Shown: piece by piece, positions 20,673 to 28,994 of the stretch
Position numbering within the stretch: the stretch's first letter is position 1
Layout of the letters: the number at the start of each line of letters is the position of its first letter
Source of the DNA: Listeria monocytogenes
GTDB lineage: Bacteria > Bacillota > Bacilli > Lactobacillales > Listeriaceae
Length of the DNA stretch: 64,000 nt
Assembly: GCF_013282665.1 (NCBI RefSeq)
Contig: NZ_CP054041.1
Coordinates: 692,501-756,500, forward strand
Direction of reading: 5' to 3'
Position numbers and translations under genes: made by a program
The notes under the pieces: model-generated
The model's input: only the letters and a program-made list of their open reading frames with translations
The model's database searches: none
What the model was told of the DNA's origin: nothing

Positions 20673-20956
20673 TTATTCAAATCGCTTTATCCATTGGTTT
20701 GCTTCTTTATTCGATTTCAACTTTCTTATACCTTTACCGTATTTTAAAAGGACCAACTACTTCTGACAAAGTGGTGGCACTGGATTCTATTGGAATGAAC
20801 TTAGTGGCCATTGTAGCGCTACTTTCGATGTTTTATGATACGCATGCCTTTTTGGATGTTATTTTACTTATTGCGCTTCTTGCATTTATCGGAACGGTTT
20901 CCTTTGCCAAATTTATTGAGAAAGGGAAGGTGATTGACCGTGAACGTGATAATTGA
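20669..20956 (+). CDS. mrpF: Na+/H+ antiporter subunit MrpF
   Basis: This 95-residue, three-helix MnhF subunit contains the family pattern RILKGPTTSDKVVALDSIG, whose aspartate region is important in MrpF. It overlaps mrpE by 4 bp and mrpG by 17 bp. Confidence 0.94.
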   Translation: MIIQIALSIGLLLYSISTFLYLYRILKGPTTSDKVVALDSIGMNLVAIVALLSMFYDTHAFLDVILLIALLAFIGTVSFAKFIEKGKVIDRERDN

Positions 20957-21533
20957 GATTATTATTTCTATTATGATTTTAATCGGAGGTTTGCTTAGTA
21001 TTCTTGCCGCAATCGGGGTTATCAGATTGCCTGACGTGTACACTAGAACACATGCTGCCGGGATTAGTAATACATTTGGTGTTAGCTTGCTTCTATTTGC
21101 AACGGTTGGTTACTTTTTCCACTCAGGCGAAGGTTTTAATGCGCGAGTCCTTCTGGCCGTATTATTTATTTTCTTAACCACACCAGTGGCTTCTCACCTT
21201 ATTAACCGGGCTGCTTATGATACCGGTGTTCCACTAGCAATTCGAATTCGTGACCAATTGCGTTCAGTGAAAAAAGATGATATTAAGAAAAAGAAAAGTC
21301 TTATTATCCGTCAAGAACAAATTGAAAAAGCACGACAAGAGCGCGAAGAATTGGAAGAACGAATGGAATGGGAACGACGCGAAGAGAAAATTGATGAACG
21401 TGAAGATAAGGAAGAACAAGAACGTGAACGCGAGGAACAAACGATTGAAGAACAGTCGGATGATTCCGAGCATGAAATCATCGAGCAAGATGAAAGTGAA
21501 ACTGAATCAGACGAAGATAAAACAGAGAAATAA
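20940..21533 (+). CDS. mrpG: Na+/H+ antiporter subunit MrpG with long charged tail
   Basis: The first ~115 residues are the three-helix MrpG domain (IRLPDVYTRTHAAG is the signature). The remaining ~80 residues are an unusual Glu/Arg/Lys-rich segment, probably a long helix or coiled coil, that ends in an acidic run (DESETESDEDKTEK). Family members are typically about 110-125 residues, so this tail is an addition. The GTG at 20940 is preferred because GGGAAGG lies 9 nt upstream; a TTG at 20934 is only 3 nt from it. It is the last gene of the operon. Confidence 0.92.
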   Translation: MNVIIEIIISIMILIGGLLSILAAIGVIRLPDVYTRTHAAGISNTFGVSLLLFATVGYFFHSGEGFNARVLLAVLFIFLTTPVASHLINRAAYDTGVPLAIRIRDQLRSVKKDDIKKKKSLIIRQEQIEKARQEREELEERMEWERREEKIDEREDKEEQEREREEQTIEEQSDDSEHEIIEQDESETESDEDKTEK

Positions 21534-21581
21534 AAAAAGCATGGCGCGAGTTCATCAATTGACCTCTGCCATGCTTTTTAT
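21533..21581. terminator. bidirectional terminator of mrp operon and menI
   Basis: The AAAAAGCATGGC/GCCATGCTTTTT stem has T and A tracts on both sides. It overlaps the stop codon of the convergent thioesterase gene. Confidence 0.88.
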
Positions 21582-21949
21582 TTTCGTTTCTTTTTAACTG
21601 CTATGGTACATCTGCTAATACAAATTAGTTTTTCAGTTTCGTCAGTGATTTTAATTTCCCATACTTGGGTACTTCTGCCAAGGTGGATTGCTTCTGCGGT
21701 CGCTGTTACTAATCCATCTTGTTTTGAAGCGAGGTGGTTGGCGTTAATTTCTAAACCAAAGACGATTTCATCGGGTTCGATTGATTTAGCAGCGCCAATA
21801 CTTGCTGCATGTTCCGCCAAAACAACAGAAACGCCGCCATGCAAATAGCCAAATGGTTGGTGGACTTTTTCTGTTACTTCTAACTGAACGATTGCTTTTC
21901 CTTTTTCTACTGAAACAATTTCAATGCCAATAGTTTCTTGAAGTCCCAT
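21578..21949 (-). CDS. menI: hotdog thioesterase, probable DHNA-CoA hydrolase
   Basis: The 123-residue single hotdog domain resembles B. subtilis YuxO/MenI. The catalytic motif HGGVSVVLAEHAASIG contains H37 and the nucleophile or base E46 of the EntH/PaaI-like class. MenI hydrolyses 1,4-dihydroxy-2-naphthoyl-CoA in menaquinone synthesis. B. subtilis yuxO also sits beside the mrp operon, and a respiratory NADH dehydrogenase lies nearby here. The ATG has a weak GAAGGGAA site. The substrate is inferred from orthology and not from the motif alone. Confidence 0.85.
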   Translation of the reverse strand: MGLQETIGIEIVSVEKGKAIVQLEVTEKVHQPFGYLHGGVSVVLAEHAASIGAAKSIEPDEIVFGLEINANHLASKQDGLVTATAEAIHLGRSTQVWEIKITDETEKLICISRCTIAVKKKRK

Positions 21950-22076
21950 ATGTTCCCTTCTTTCCGAATTTGATTTATACTTTATTATATAAGAGTTAGT
22001 AGAAAAACTCTAGGAAAGGTTTTTAACAAGCTCATTGTGGTAAAATAAGAGTAGACTTTTTGACAGGGGAGATTTG

Positions 22077-22550
22077 ATGTCGATATTTACGAATACACCA
22101 TTAATTGCATCTATTATTGCGATAGTTTTTGCCCAAGTGGTCAAAGTTCCGATACATATTTTAGTTTACCGGAAGTTCAATGTCGGATTAATGTTTTCCA
22201 CTGGAGGTATGCCCAGTTCTCATTCGGCTGCGGTTACTGCCTTAATGACTACACTTGCTATTGAATACGGACTTGATTCGCCTTATTTCGCTATTGCCGT
22301 TGTATTCGGTATCATTGTGATGTTCGATGCGACCGGCGTTAGAAGACAAGCCGGTGAACAAGCAGTTGTGTTAAACAAATTAGTAACGGATTTCCAAGAC
22401 TTCGTGGAGCACGCAAAAGGACTTGCTGCACCAGAGCAAGAAGAAAAAACGAAGCATTTAAAAGAATTACTTGGTCATAAACCGATGGAAGTTTTCTTCG
22501 GAGCACTCACCGGGATTGCGATTGGATTTATTTTAGAAATGTTTATGTGA
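22077..22550 (+). CDS. YuiD-type membrane protein (DUF212, PAP2-related)
   Basis: This 157-residue protein has about four membrane helices and the DUF212 hallmarks FSTGGMPSSHSAAV and FDATGVRRQAGEQA. The family is related to acid phosphatase/vanadium haloperoxidase enzymes, and the SSHS segment resembles their phosphate-binding motif. The Bacillus relative is YuiD; its substrate is not established. The ATG at 22077 follows GGGGAG; a TTG one codon earlier is less well spaced. TGGTAAAAT at 22038-22046 may be an extended -10. It is followed by a terminator. Confidence 0.88.
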   Translation: MSIFTNTPLIASIIAIVFAQVVKVPIHILVYRKFNVGLMFSTGGMPSSHSAAVTALMTTLAIEYGLDSPYFAIAVVFGIIVMFDATGVRRQAGEQAVVLNKLVTDFQDFVEHAKGLAAPEQEEKTKHLKELLGHKPMEVFFGALTGIAIGFILEMFM

Positions 22551-22553
22551 ATG

Positions 22554-22584
22554 AAAAGTTGACTCCTTGTAGTCAACTTTTTTT
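22554..22584 (+). terminator. terminator of yuiD-like gene
   Basis: The AAAAGTTGACT/AGTCAACTTTT stem with a six-base loop is followed by T tract. Confidence 0.9.
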
Positions 22585-22595
22585 GTTAGTTGTTA

Positions 22596-22621
22596 GTTTA
22601 CAGCTATATGTTAAAGGGAAA
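22596..22621 (+). promoter_or_regulatory. SigB-type promoter of the ClC channel gene
   Basis: GTTT (22596-22599), a 16-bp spacer and GGGAAA (22616-22621) match the SigB consensus GTTT-N13-17-GGGWWW. A transcript would begin near 22628, supporting the downstream start codon at 22661. Confidence 0.65.
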
Positions 22622-22660
22622 ATCATGATATCACCGGATTTTACAAAGGGGCTGACTTTG

Positions 22661-23881
22661 ATGAAAAAGGTAACACTCATTTTTAGCGTCTATACATTTA
22701 TTCTAGGTATCCTAGTGGGGATTATTGCTGCTTTATTTTTAGTAATGGTTCACTTTGCCACGACGTTTTTGTGGGATTACCTTCCTAATCAATTTGCTTT
22801 TTCATGGTATTATCCTCTGCTAATCGGCTTGATTGGGAGTTTTTTTGTAGGGCTGGTTCAGCTGAAACTCGGTGATTATCCGAGGTCAATGCATGACAAT
22901 GTTGCGGAGGCGAAGAAAACTGGACGGATAGAGTATCGCAAAGTTCTGCTTCCTACGATACTCAGCGCTTGGATTGTTTTAACATTTGGAGCGAGTGTTG
23001 GACCAGAAGCGGCTTTAATTGGCATTGTCGGCGGAGCCACAACTTGGATTATTGATCATTTAAAATTATCTATGGCGCATAAAGAAGAGCTTGTTAGTTT
23101 AAGTGTTGGCGCGATTATTTCCAGTATTTTCCACGCTCCGTTTAGTGGACTAGCTGAGGAAATTGATGAAAGTAGTCAAGCGAGGAAAATTCCTAAAAAC
23201 TCTAAATTAGTTTTATCGCTCCTTATTTCTTTTAGCGCACTCGGATCTTTCCTTTGGCTGAAATCCTTTTTAAAAATGCCTGCGGGTATTTTTGCGATTC
23301 GGCTACCTGATATGGGTTGGTCTTGGTGGTTTATTTTACTTTTTATTCCTACGATTATTCTTGGATGGCTCTTTAGTATTTATTTCCAGCAAATGCAAGT
23401 CTACATCGCCAAAGCTGCTTCTTTTATAAAGAATAAAATGGTCGCGGCGGTTATTGGCGGTTTGAGCATTGGTTTATTTGGGATAATTTCTTCCTTCATG
23501 TTATTTTCTGGTGAGCATCAGCTGATTGAATTGACTACAACTGTCCAAAATTATTCGATTCCCTTTTTACTTATTATCGCCTTGTTAAAACCTGTTTTGG
23601 TCGCTATTTGTCTAGCAACGGGCTGGAATGGCGGTGCGATTTTCCCGGCGATTTTTACTAGTACGATTATGGGGTACATAGCAACATTTTGGCTGGAGGG
23701 ATCAACCGGTTTCTTAATCACTATTTTTGTGACTGCAAGTTGTACAAAAATCATAGGAAAACCAGTTCTAACTGCCTCTATTTTACTATTTATATTCCCA
23801 CTTCAATTCTTTCCATTTATTTTATTAACTGCATTTATAGTGAATAAAAATTGGTTAGTTAACTTCAAAAAAACAGCATAA
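22661..23881 (+). CDS. ClC-family chloride channel / H+ antiporter
   Basis: This 406-residue membrane protein is a divergent ClC. Recognisable blocks are FGASVGPEAALIGIVGG (the GxxGP anion-binding loop), FHAPFSGLAEEIDE (usual FNAPLAGVLFALEE) and WNGGAIFPAIFTS (GGxFxP). It should form a dimer with one ion path per subunit. The ATG at 22661 has AAAGGGG upstream; an earlier in-frame ATG at 22625 would fall at or before the predicted SigB transcript start. It stands alone and ends at a bidirectional terminator. Confidence 0.88.
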   Translation: MKKVTLIFSVYTFILGILVGIIAALFLVMVHFATTFLWDYLPNQFAFSWYYPLLIGLIGSFFVGLVQLKLGDYPRSMHDNVAEAKKTGRIEYRKVLLPTILSAWIVLTFGASVGPEAALIGIVGGATTWIIDHLKLSMAHKEELVSLSVGAIISSIFHAPFSGLAEEIDESSQARKIPKNSKLVLSLLISFSALGSFLWLKSFLKMPAGIFAIRLPDMGWSWWFILLFIPTIILGWLFSIYFQQMQVYIAKAASFIKNKMVAAVIGGLSIGLFGIISSFMLFSGEHQLIELTTTVQNYSIPFLLIIALLKPVLVAICLATGWNGGAIFPAIFTSTIMGYIATFWLEGSTGFLITIFVTASCTKIIGKPVLTASILLFIFPLQFFPFILLTAFIVNKNWLVNFKKTA

Positions 23882-23912
23882 AAACTAAGGAGAAATCCTT
23901 AGTTTTTTTATG
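23881..23912. terminator. bidirectional terminator after ClC gene
   Basis: The AAAACTAAGGA/TCCTTAGTTTT stem with a GAAA tetraloop has T tracts on both sides. It is shared with the convergent regulator gene. Confidence 0.9.
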
Positions 23913-24537
23913 CTGATTTTTTTATATAGAATCTTCCCTTTTTTTCTTTTAAGACTTTCTTATCGAGGAGAATTATTATTTTTTCGTTTAGTTGTTTGCG
24001 AGATATTTTTCCGTATTTCGCCATTTTTATCTTATTAATATATTTAGGTATTTGTTGGTAGCCATTTTCACTTTCAATTTCTAATTTGTCACATAAATAC
24101 TGGAGAGCATAGACTATTCTTTCTTCTGCGGACAAGTCATACTTAATTAACTCATTATAAAGGTTCTTATTGTTTATTAATGTTTCTTCTAAAAGCCACT
24201 CCATATAAGAAGGCTTATTGGTAGCATAGTTTAAAAAATATTCCCTATCAATAAAAATTAAGGAGACATCTGTATCACAAACTAATCTTAATTCGTTTTC
24301 TCCGCTGATTTTGGCGACTTGTTGGTTAATTATATCTCCATTAGAAAAAAAGTGAAGTATCTGGAATATTTTGTTTTCCACATGAAGAATTCCATTTGTT
24401 ATAATAATAAATTCATCTTGAAAAGTTTCACTATCAATTTTCTTGTTTTTAGAAAATTTTTCAAAGCGAACCCATTTATCTTGTAATTTATATTTATCCA
24501 ATTCGCGGATCATTTCTTTTACTTTTTCATTGAACAA
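23908..24537 (-). CDS. Crp/Fnr (PrfA-like) transcriptional regulator
   Basis: The 209-residue protein has an N-terminal cyclic-nucleotide-binding-like beta-roll (about 20-105, ...HVENKIFQILHFFSNGDII...), a long dimerisation helix, and a C-terminal winged helix (about 150-205). The overall plan matches the PrfA family, of which Listeria carries several paralogues. There is no cysteine cluster, so it is not an Fnr-type Fe-S sensor. The TTG start follows GGAGG at 8 nt. The gene is more AT-rich than its neighbours, with many Ile, Lys and Asn codons. Target genes and ligand are unknown. Confidence 0.8.
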   Translation of the reverse strand: MFNEKVKEMIRELDKYKLQDKWVRFEKFSKNKKIDSETFQDEFIIITNGILHVENKIFQILHFFSNGDIINQQVAKISGENELRLVCDTDVSLIFIDREYFLNYATNKPSYMEWLLEETLINNKNLYNELIKYDLSAEERIVYALQYLCDKLEIESENGYQQIPKYINKIKMAKYGKISRKQLNEKIIILLDKKVLKEKKGRFYIKKSA

Positions 24538-24673
24538 ATGTATCTCCTCCTACCAGTTTTACTTAGTTTAGCAGGATAAAAGATAAGACATATGTGGAAA
24601 TTACACACTATTTTAGTATCTTTATATAGATTTTATTACAGTGGGTATTCCTAATTCAAAAAATAATACTTCT

Positions 24674-25492
24674 TTATGAGCAATCCCAGTTATACATAAT
24701 GTTAGAAAAGTCCTGGTTGATTAAATCTTGTTTATTGATGAAGAAGTTCGCGACACCGCAGTCGCCCCACATAATTGCCATTCTATTTTCATTAAAGTCT
24801 TCGGAGGCTAATTGGAACAAAAGCGTGTCATGATGTGGATTTTCTGAATACATACGTGGATCTTCCTGGGTGAAGAAAGGGTACCCGCCGAGCTGACTGC
24901 CCTCATTCGCTAGATGATATAACTCGTCAGCCTTATCTTCCTCATCAGCGAAAATTTGATCAGCTAATTCATAAAAATTACTTCCAAATTCATTTTCAAA
25001 ATCAAAGCTATCTTGTAATAGAATTTGATCTGAAACTTGGCCAGCTATTTTAAATTCACCGTTTACAACAGGGTAAAAATCTGTTTTCGCTACATCTTCA
25101 AAAAATGCATCTTGTTCTTCGGCAGTTAAGCTCTCACTTCCCAAGTCATCAAAGAAAAACACCCGAAAACCGTCTTGGCTCGTTGGATTTTCAAAATTAA
25201 GTCCGTATAAATCATCTTGATAATCTACATAAAAAGCAAGCAAGCCAAACTCCGGATAATTTTCCATTTGTGGCATTTCCGAAAAATTAATTTGTGCTAA
25301 TAACGAAAGTGGCTTACCTTCTTCCGTCACCGGATAGCCTTGTTCTTTCGGTAAATAACCTCGGCCACCAGCTTTACTTTGTAACAAGGAAAGTGTGCCC
25401 GCATCTTTAAAATGCAACTCTATCCGCTCTTTTTCTGTTTCCAAAAAACGTTCGGCCCATTCACTTGGAAGTATATCAAAAAGTTGTTCCAT
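24674..25492 (-). CDS. DUF1963 (YwqG-like) protein
   Basis: This 272-residue acidic cytoplasmic protein has the DUF1963 architecture: KAGGRGYLP and LSLLAQINFSEMP near residues 40-75, then LLAFYVDYQDDLYG, and the C-terminal LGGYPFFTQEDPR and LLFQLASEDFNE.R.AIMWGDCGVANFFI blocks. The Bacillus relative YwqG occurs near polymorphic-toxin loci, but no toxin is next to this gene. Function is unknown. The ATG follows AGAAGGTAA. Confidence 0.85.
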   Translation of the reverse strand: MEQLFDILPSEWAERFLETEKERIELHFKDAGTLSLLQSKAGGRGYLPKEQGYPVTEEGKPLSLLAQINFSEMPQMENYPEFGLLAFYVDYQDDLYGLNFENPTSQDGFRVFFFDDLGSESLTAEEQDAFFEDVAKTDFYPVVNGEFKIAGQVSDQILLQDSFDFENEFGSNFYELADQIFADEEDKADELYHLANEGSQLGGYPFFTQEDPRMYSENPHHDTLLFQLASEDFNENRMAIMWGDCGVANFFINKQDLINQDFSNIMYNWDCS

Positions 25493-25531
25493 TATTTACC
25501 TTCTTTCTTTTTTTCTAATTATAACATGAAA

Positions 25532-25570
25532 AAAAGCGCCATATCTGTCAAAAGCAGATACAGCGCTTCT
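25532..25570 (-). terminator. terminator of ndh
   Basis: The minus strand has a GCGC..TATCTG/CAGATA..GCGC stem with an internal loop, followed by T7. Confidence 0.85.
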
Positions 25571-25577
25571 TGAGTTT

Positions 25578-26789
25578 TTATTTATAGAATTTAAATTTAC
25601 CTTTACTAGCAAGAACGCTTGAACCACCAATAAGTAGTAGCGCACGGTCATCAATGACTTTTTTCATAACGGAAGCTGGGTAGCCTTTCAAGTTTTTACC
25701 GAAAACTACACCGATTGCATCGTTATCGCCTAGAGAGCACACTGTTCCTTTTTCATGATATACAAAATCTTGTAGGTCGGTTTCCCCTTTAACTAATTTA
25801 GCTAAGTTCACTGCAGCCACATCCGCTTGTTGCATTGCGATTTGGGCAGTTGGCGGGAATGGACGGTCATTTGCTGGGTTGATGATTAGTGAGCAGTCAC
25901 CAACAATTAAAATTTCTTCGTTACCAGGAACGGTTAAATTGTTGTTTACTTTCACACGACCACGGCCAGCTTCAAAACCAGACGCTTCGATCACGCTATT
26001 TCCGCGAACTCCGGCAGCCCAAATAATCGTTGCCGCTTTGATTTCACGAACTTCATTTTCACTTTCTGCATATTTTACGCCGTCAGCTGTAGCTTCTTTG
26101 ACTGGTTTACCAACATGGAATTCTACGCCGCGATCTTCCAGTACACCAACGCCATAATCAACGAGTTTCGCATCAAATTGTGGTAATACTTTCGGAGCAG
26201 CTTCCATACAGTAAATACGAACTTTTTCACGTGGTACATCATATTCTTTCACTAATTCTGGAATACGATTAGTTAATTCCCCAAGAAACTCAATTCCAGT
26301 AAAGCCAGCGCCACCAACGATAATTGTTAATAATTCATCGCGTGGGTCTGTTTTCCATTTAGCAAACTGCGCTTCAATGTGCGCACGGATTTTTTTAACG
26401 GATTCTACACTTGTAATAGTGAAGGCATATTCTTTCAAACCACTGATTCCAAATGTTTCTGCTTCTGACCCAAGTGCAATTAATAAATAGTCATAGCTGA
26501 TATCACCATTCGCATCTAGTGTGACTGTTTTTTCCTCTTTATTAATTTTTACTACTGTATCTTGGATAAATGTCGTTTTTGTATTGTTAACGACTTTGTC
26601 TAATGGATACATTAATTTTTCTGGTTCAATTGTTCCAGCTGCTGCTTCATGTAACCAAGTCGTTTCGTGGTGATAGTCATTCTTATTCACTAGAACGATT
26701 TCGGCTTCCAAGTTTCTTTGTTGTAACTTACGTAAAGTTTTTAGTCCCCCGTATCCTGCTCCGAGAATGACAATTTTTGGTTTACTCAT
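25578..26789 (-). CDS. ndh: type II NADH dehydrogenase (NDH-2)
   Basis: This 403-residue FAD enzyme oxidises NADH and reduces menaquinone at the inner membrane face without pumping protons. The FAD-binding GAGYGG (10-15) lies near the N-terminus, the NADH-binding GGAGFTGIEFLGEL near 165, and the second FAD segment with IVGDCSLI and PPTAQIAMQQADVAA. The C-terminal amphipathic stretch (SSVLASKGKFKFYK) may dock to the membrane. It resembles Bacillus YumB/Ndh. It is divergent from the FNR gene, and its promoter and a 160-nt leader lie in the gap between them. Confidence 0.94.
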   Translation of the reverse strand: MSKPKIVILGAGYGGLKTLRKLQQRNLEAEIVLVNKNDYHHETTWLHEAAAGTIEPEKLMYPLDKVVNNTKTTFIQDTVVKINKEEKTVTLDANGDISYDYLLIALGSEAETFGISGLKEYAFTITSVESVKKIRAHIEAQFAKWKTDPRDELLTIIVGGAGFTGIEFLGELTNRIPELVKEYDVPREKVRIYCMEAAPKVLPQFDAKLVDYGVGVLEDRGVEFHVGKPVKEATADGVKYAESENEVREIKAATIIWAAGVRGNSVIEASGFEAGRGRVKVNNNLTVPGNEEILIVGDCSLIINPANDRPFPPTAQIAMQQADVAAVNLAKLVKGETDLQDFVYHEKGTVCSLGDNDAIGVVFGKNLKGYPASVMKKVIDDRALLLIGGSSVLASKGKFKFYK

Positions 26790-27237
26790 CTGTTATCACA
26801 TCTACTTTCCCTTATATTTTTCTTCACAAAAAAAATTGCATTAAGAATTTCTTACTGCACCTATGTAGATTGCGCTAAAAATCTACTGCAAACAATGAAT
26901 AAAGTGAAAATGGTAAGTACCAATATATTCCCTATTTCACAGCTTACAAACTATATCATAGACTTTTTAACATTCATTTTCAAGAAAGCGAACTCAAGGC
27001 TTTAAGCTTCTTTGGAGCATGGTTCGAGTGGTATACGATTTTTTTCACAATAAAGCTTAGAGATGGCTTGATTTTCGTAAAAATCTTTTATTTGATACGT
27101 AATTGGTCTAGTTCATTTTTTCATATTTTAATGTAGACAATCCCGTAAACATTCTTTTTTTAAAATATATGCTAAAATATGCTTATTGCAACTTTAGCGA
27201 TTTCATAGGGAAATTAGGAACTAGGGGGTGATGTATT
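26790..27237. other. 448-bp divergent intergenic region, ndh / fnr
   Basis: Two outward promoters can be seen. For ndh the minus strand has TTGAAA (26978-26983), a 17-bp spacer and TATGAT (26955-26960), giving a leader of about 160 nt. For the reductase gene the plus strand has an extended -10 TGCTAAAAT at 27170-27178. No open frame with a ribosome site, no Rex-type palindrome and no terminator was found in the middle 180 bp. Confidence 0.6.
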
Positions 27238-28233
27238 TTGGATGAAAAAACAAAAATTTATGATATCACGATCATTGGTGGCGGACCGGTTGGGCTATTT
27301 GCTGCTTTTTATGCCGGAATGCGCAATGCGAGTGTGAAAATAATAGAAAGTTTACCACAATTAGGTGGACAACTTTCCACGCTTTATCCTGAAAAATATA
27401 TTTATGATATTCCAGGCTATCCTGCTGTTCGCGCACAGGAACTTGTTAATAACTTGATTCAACAAATGAAGCCATTTGATCCAACCATTGCACTGGAAGA
27501 AGCTGTTCAAAGCGTGGAAAAACAAGTCGATGGCACATTTGAAATCATCACGAAGAAAGATACTCATTATAGTAAAGCAGTTATTATTACCGCTGGAAAC
27601 GGCGCATTTGAACCGAGACGTTTGGATCTTCCAGAAGCAGAACAATACGAAGGAAAAAACATTCACTATTTCATTAATGACTTGAGTCGTTTTTCAGGTC
27701 GTCGGGTTGCCGTTTGTGGTGGTGGGGATTCCGCAGTGGACTGGGCACTCATGCTTGAAAAAGTAGCCAGTTCTGTCGCCATCGTTCATCGTCGTAATGC
27801 TTTCCGTGCGCACGAACATAGCGTGAACAATTTAGAAAAATCTTCCATTGCTATCAAAACACCATTTATCCCAACTGAAGTACTCGGTAACGGCGATAAA
27901 TTAACGCATATTACTTTGCAAGAAGTCAAAGGTGATACAAGGGAAACATTGGAGATTGACGATTTCATCATTAACTATGGTTTCGTTTCTTCGCTTGGTC
28001 CAATTAAAAATTGGGGCCTCGAGCTAGAACGTAATTCGATTGTCGTTAATTCAAAAATGGAAACGAGTATCCCAGGAATCTATTGTGCAGGTGATATTTG
28101 CACGTATGACGGTAAAGTAAAACTAATCGCGACCGGATTCGGTGAAGCTCCAACAGCCGTTAATAACGCGATGAATTTTATTGATCCAAAAACGCGTGTG
28201 CAACCAATGCACTCCACATCTTTATTCGAATAA
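27238..28233 (+). CDS. ferredoxin/flavodoxin-NADP+ reductase, TrxR-like type
   Basis: The 331-residue flavoprotein has FAD-binding GGGPVG near the N-terminus, LGGQL, NADPH-binding [12 protein letters not shown] near 160, and a C-terminal GIYCAGD block. The fold is that of thioredoxin reductase but the redox CxxC is missing (CGGGDSA replaces CATCDG), which is the mark of the YumC-type ferredoxin-NADP+ reductase 2. It keeps ferredoxin or flavodoxin reduced at NADPH cost, or the reverse. The TTG start follows GGGGGTGAT. A terminator separates it from the next gene. Confidence 0.93.
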   Translation: MDEKTKIYDITIIGGGPVGLFAAFYAGMRNASVKIIESLPQLGGQLSTLYPEKYIYDIPGYPAVRAQELVNNLIQQMKPFDPTIALEEAVQSVEKQVDGTFEIITKKDTHYSKAVIITAGNGAFEPRRLDLPEAEQYEGKNIHYFINDLSRFSGRRVAVCGGGDSAVDWALMLEKVASSVAIVHRRNAFRAHEHSVNNLEKSSIAIKTPFIPTEVLGNGDKLTHITLQEVKGDTRETLEIDDFIINYGFVSSLGPIKNWGLELERNSIVVNSKMETSIPGIYCAGDICTYDGKVKLIATGFGEAPTAVNNAMNFIDPKTRVQPMHSTSLFE

Positions 28234-28238
28234 TAACC

Positions 28239-28270
28239 GAAACCACGAGGCAACTTGTGGTTTTATTTTT
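28239..28270 (+). terminator. terminator of the reductase gene
   Basis: The AACCACGAG/CTTGTGGTT stem with a GCAA tetraloop is followed by TTATTTTTT. Its T tract contains the -35 of the next promoter. Confidence 0.85.
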
Positions 28271-28284
28271 TACTCACCGGGAAA
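28260..28284 (+). promoter_or_regulatory. SigB-type promoter of the yhfK-like gene
   Basis: GTTT (28260-28263), a 15-bp spacer and GGGAAA (28279-28284) lie about 36 bp before the start codon. The site overlaps the previous terminator. Confidence 0.65.
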
Positions 28285-28320
28285 AGTTCTTTGTAGATAT
28301 TTTTTAGGAGGAGATTAGCA

Positions 28321-28950
28321 ATGAATGTACTCGTAATTGGCGCAAATGGCAAAATCGGCCGTCTTTTAGTAGAAAAACTCGCCATGGAAAAAGGCTTTTT
28401 CGTCCGAGCAATGGTTCGAAAAGCTGAACAAGTAAGCGATCTTGAAAAGCTCGGTGCAAAACCGATTATCGCCGATTTAAAAAAAGATTTCCACTATGCC
28501 TATGATGAAATTGAAGCCGTTATTTTCACAGCTGGATCCGGTGGTCATACGCCTGCTTCCGAAACCATCAACATTGACCAAAACGGCGCCATCAAAGCCA
28601 TCGAAACTGCTAAAGAAAAAGGTGTACGTCGGTTCATCATTGTTAGCTCTTATGGCGCCGACAATCCAGAAAACGGTCCCGAATCCCTCGTCCATTATTT
28701 AAAAGCCAAACAAGCAGCCGATGAAGAACTAAAAAGAAGCGGTCTCGACTACACCATCGTCCGCCCAGTTGGACTTTCAGATGATCCAGCCACTGGCAAA
28801 ATCGCTGAAGTTTCCGAAAAACCTAAGACGACTATCCCGCGTGCGGATGTTGCAGATTTTATTAGTGAAGCTTTAACCGAAAAATCAAGTTTCTATAAAA
28901 CCTACACCATCGAAAGTGGTGACACATCTATCAAGCAATTTTTTAACTAA
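28321..28950 (+). CDS. NAD(P)-binding SDR-like protein, YhfK type
   Basis: The 209-residue Rossmann protein is of the atypical short-chain dehydrogenase group. The dinucleotide motif is VIGANGKIGRLL, and the later segments are AVIFTAGSGG, RFIIVSSYGAD and DYTIVRPVGLSD. It resembles Bacillus YhfK and NmrA-like NAD(P) sensors. The substrate is unknown. The ATG follows AGGAGGAG. A SigB-type promoter directly upstream suggests stress induction. It ends at a bidirectional terminator. Confidence 0.9.
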   Translation: MNVLVIGANGKIGRLLVEKLAMEKGFFVRAMVRKAEQVSDLEKLGAKPIIADLKKDFHYAYDEIEAVIFTAGSGGHTPASETINIDQNGAIKAIETAKEKGVRRFIIVSSYGADNPENGPESLVHYLKAKQAADEELKRSGLDYTIVRPVGLSDDPATGKIAEVSEKPKTTIPRADVADFISEALTEKSSFYKTYTIESGDTSIKQFFN

Positions 28951-28989
28951 TAAAAAGCGATGAGCCAAATTACGCGCTCATCGCTTTTT
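28951..28989. terminator. bidirectional terminator, yhfK-like / yuzB
   Basis: The AAAAAGCGATGAGC/GCTCATCGCTTTTT stem has a 10-nt loop and T tracts on both strands. Confidence 0.92.
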
Positions 28990-28994
28990 CTATA

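Noticed and set aside
21264..21597. Frames on both strands within the charged mrpG tail
   Set aside because: They are low-complexity shadows of the GAA/CGA-rich mrpG 3' end.
26790..27237. Rex operator between ndh and fnr
   Set aside because: No TTGTGAA-N4-TTCACAA-like site could be found.
27361..27971. Antisense frames within the ferredoxin-NADP+ reductase gene
   Set aside because: They lie opposite a clear conserved enzyme and have shadow-type composition without ribosome sites.
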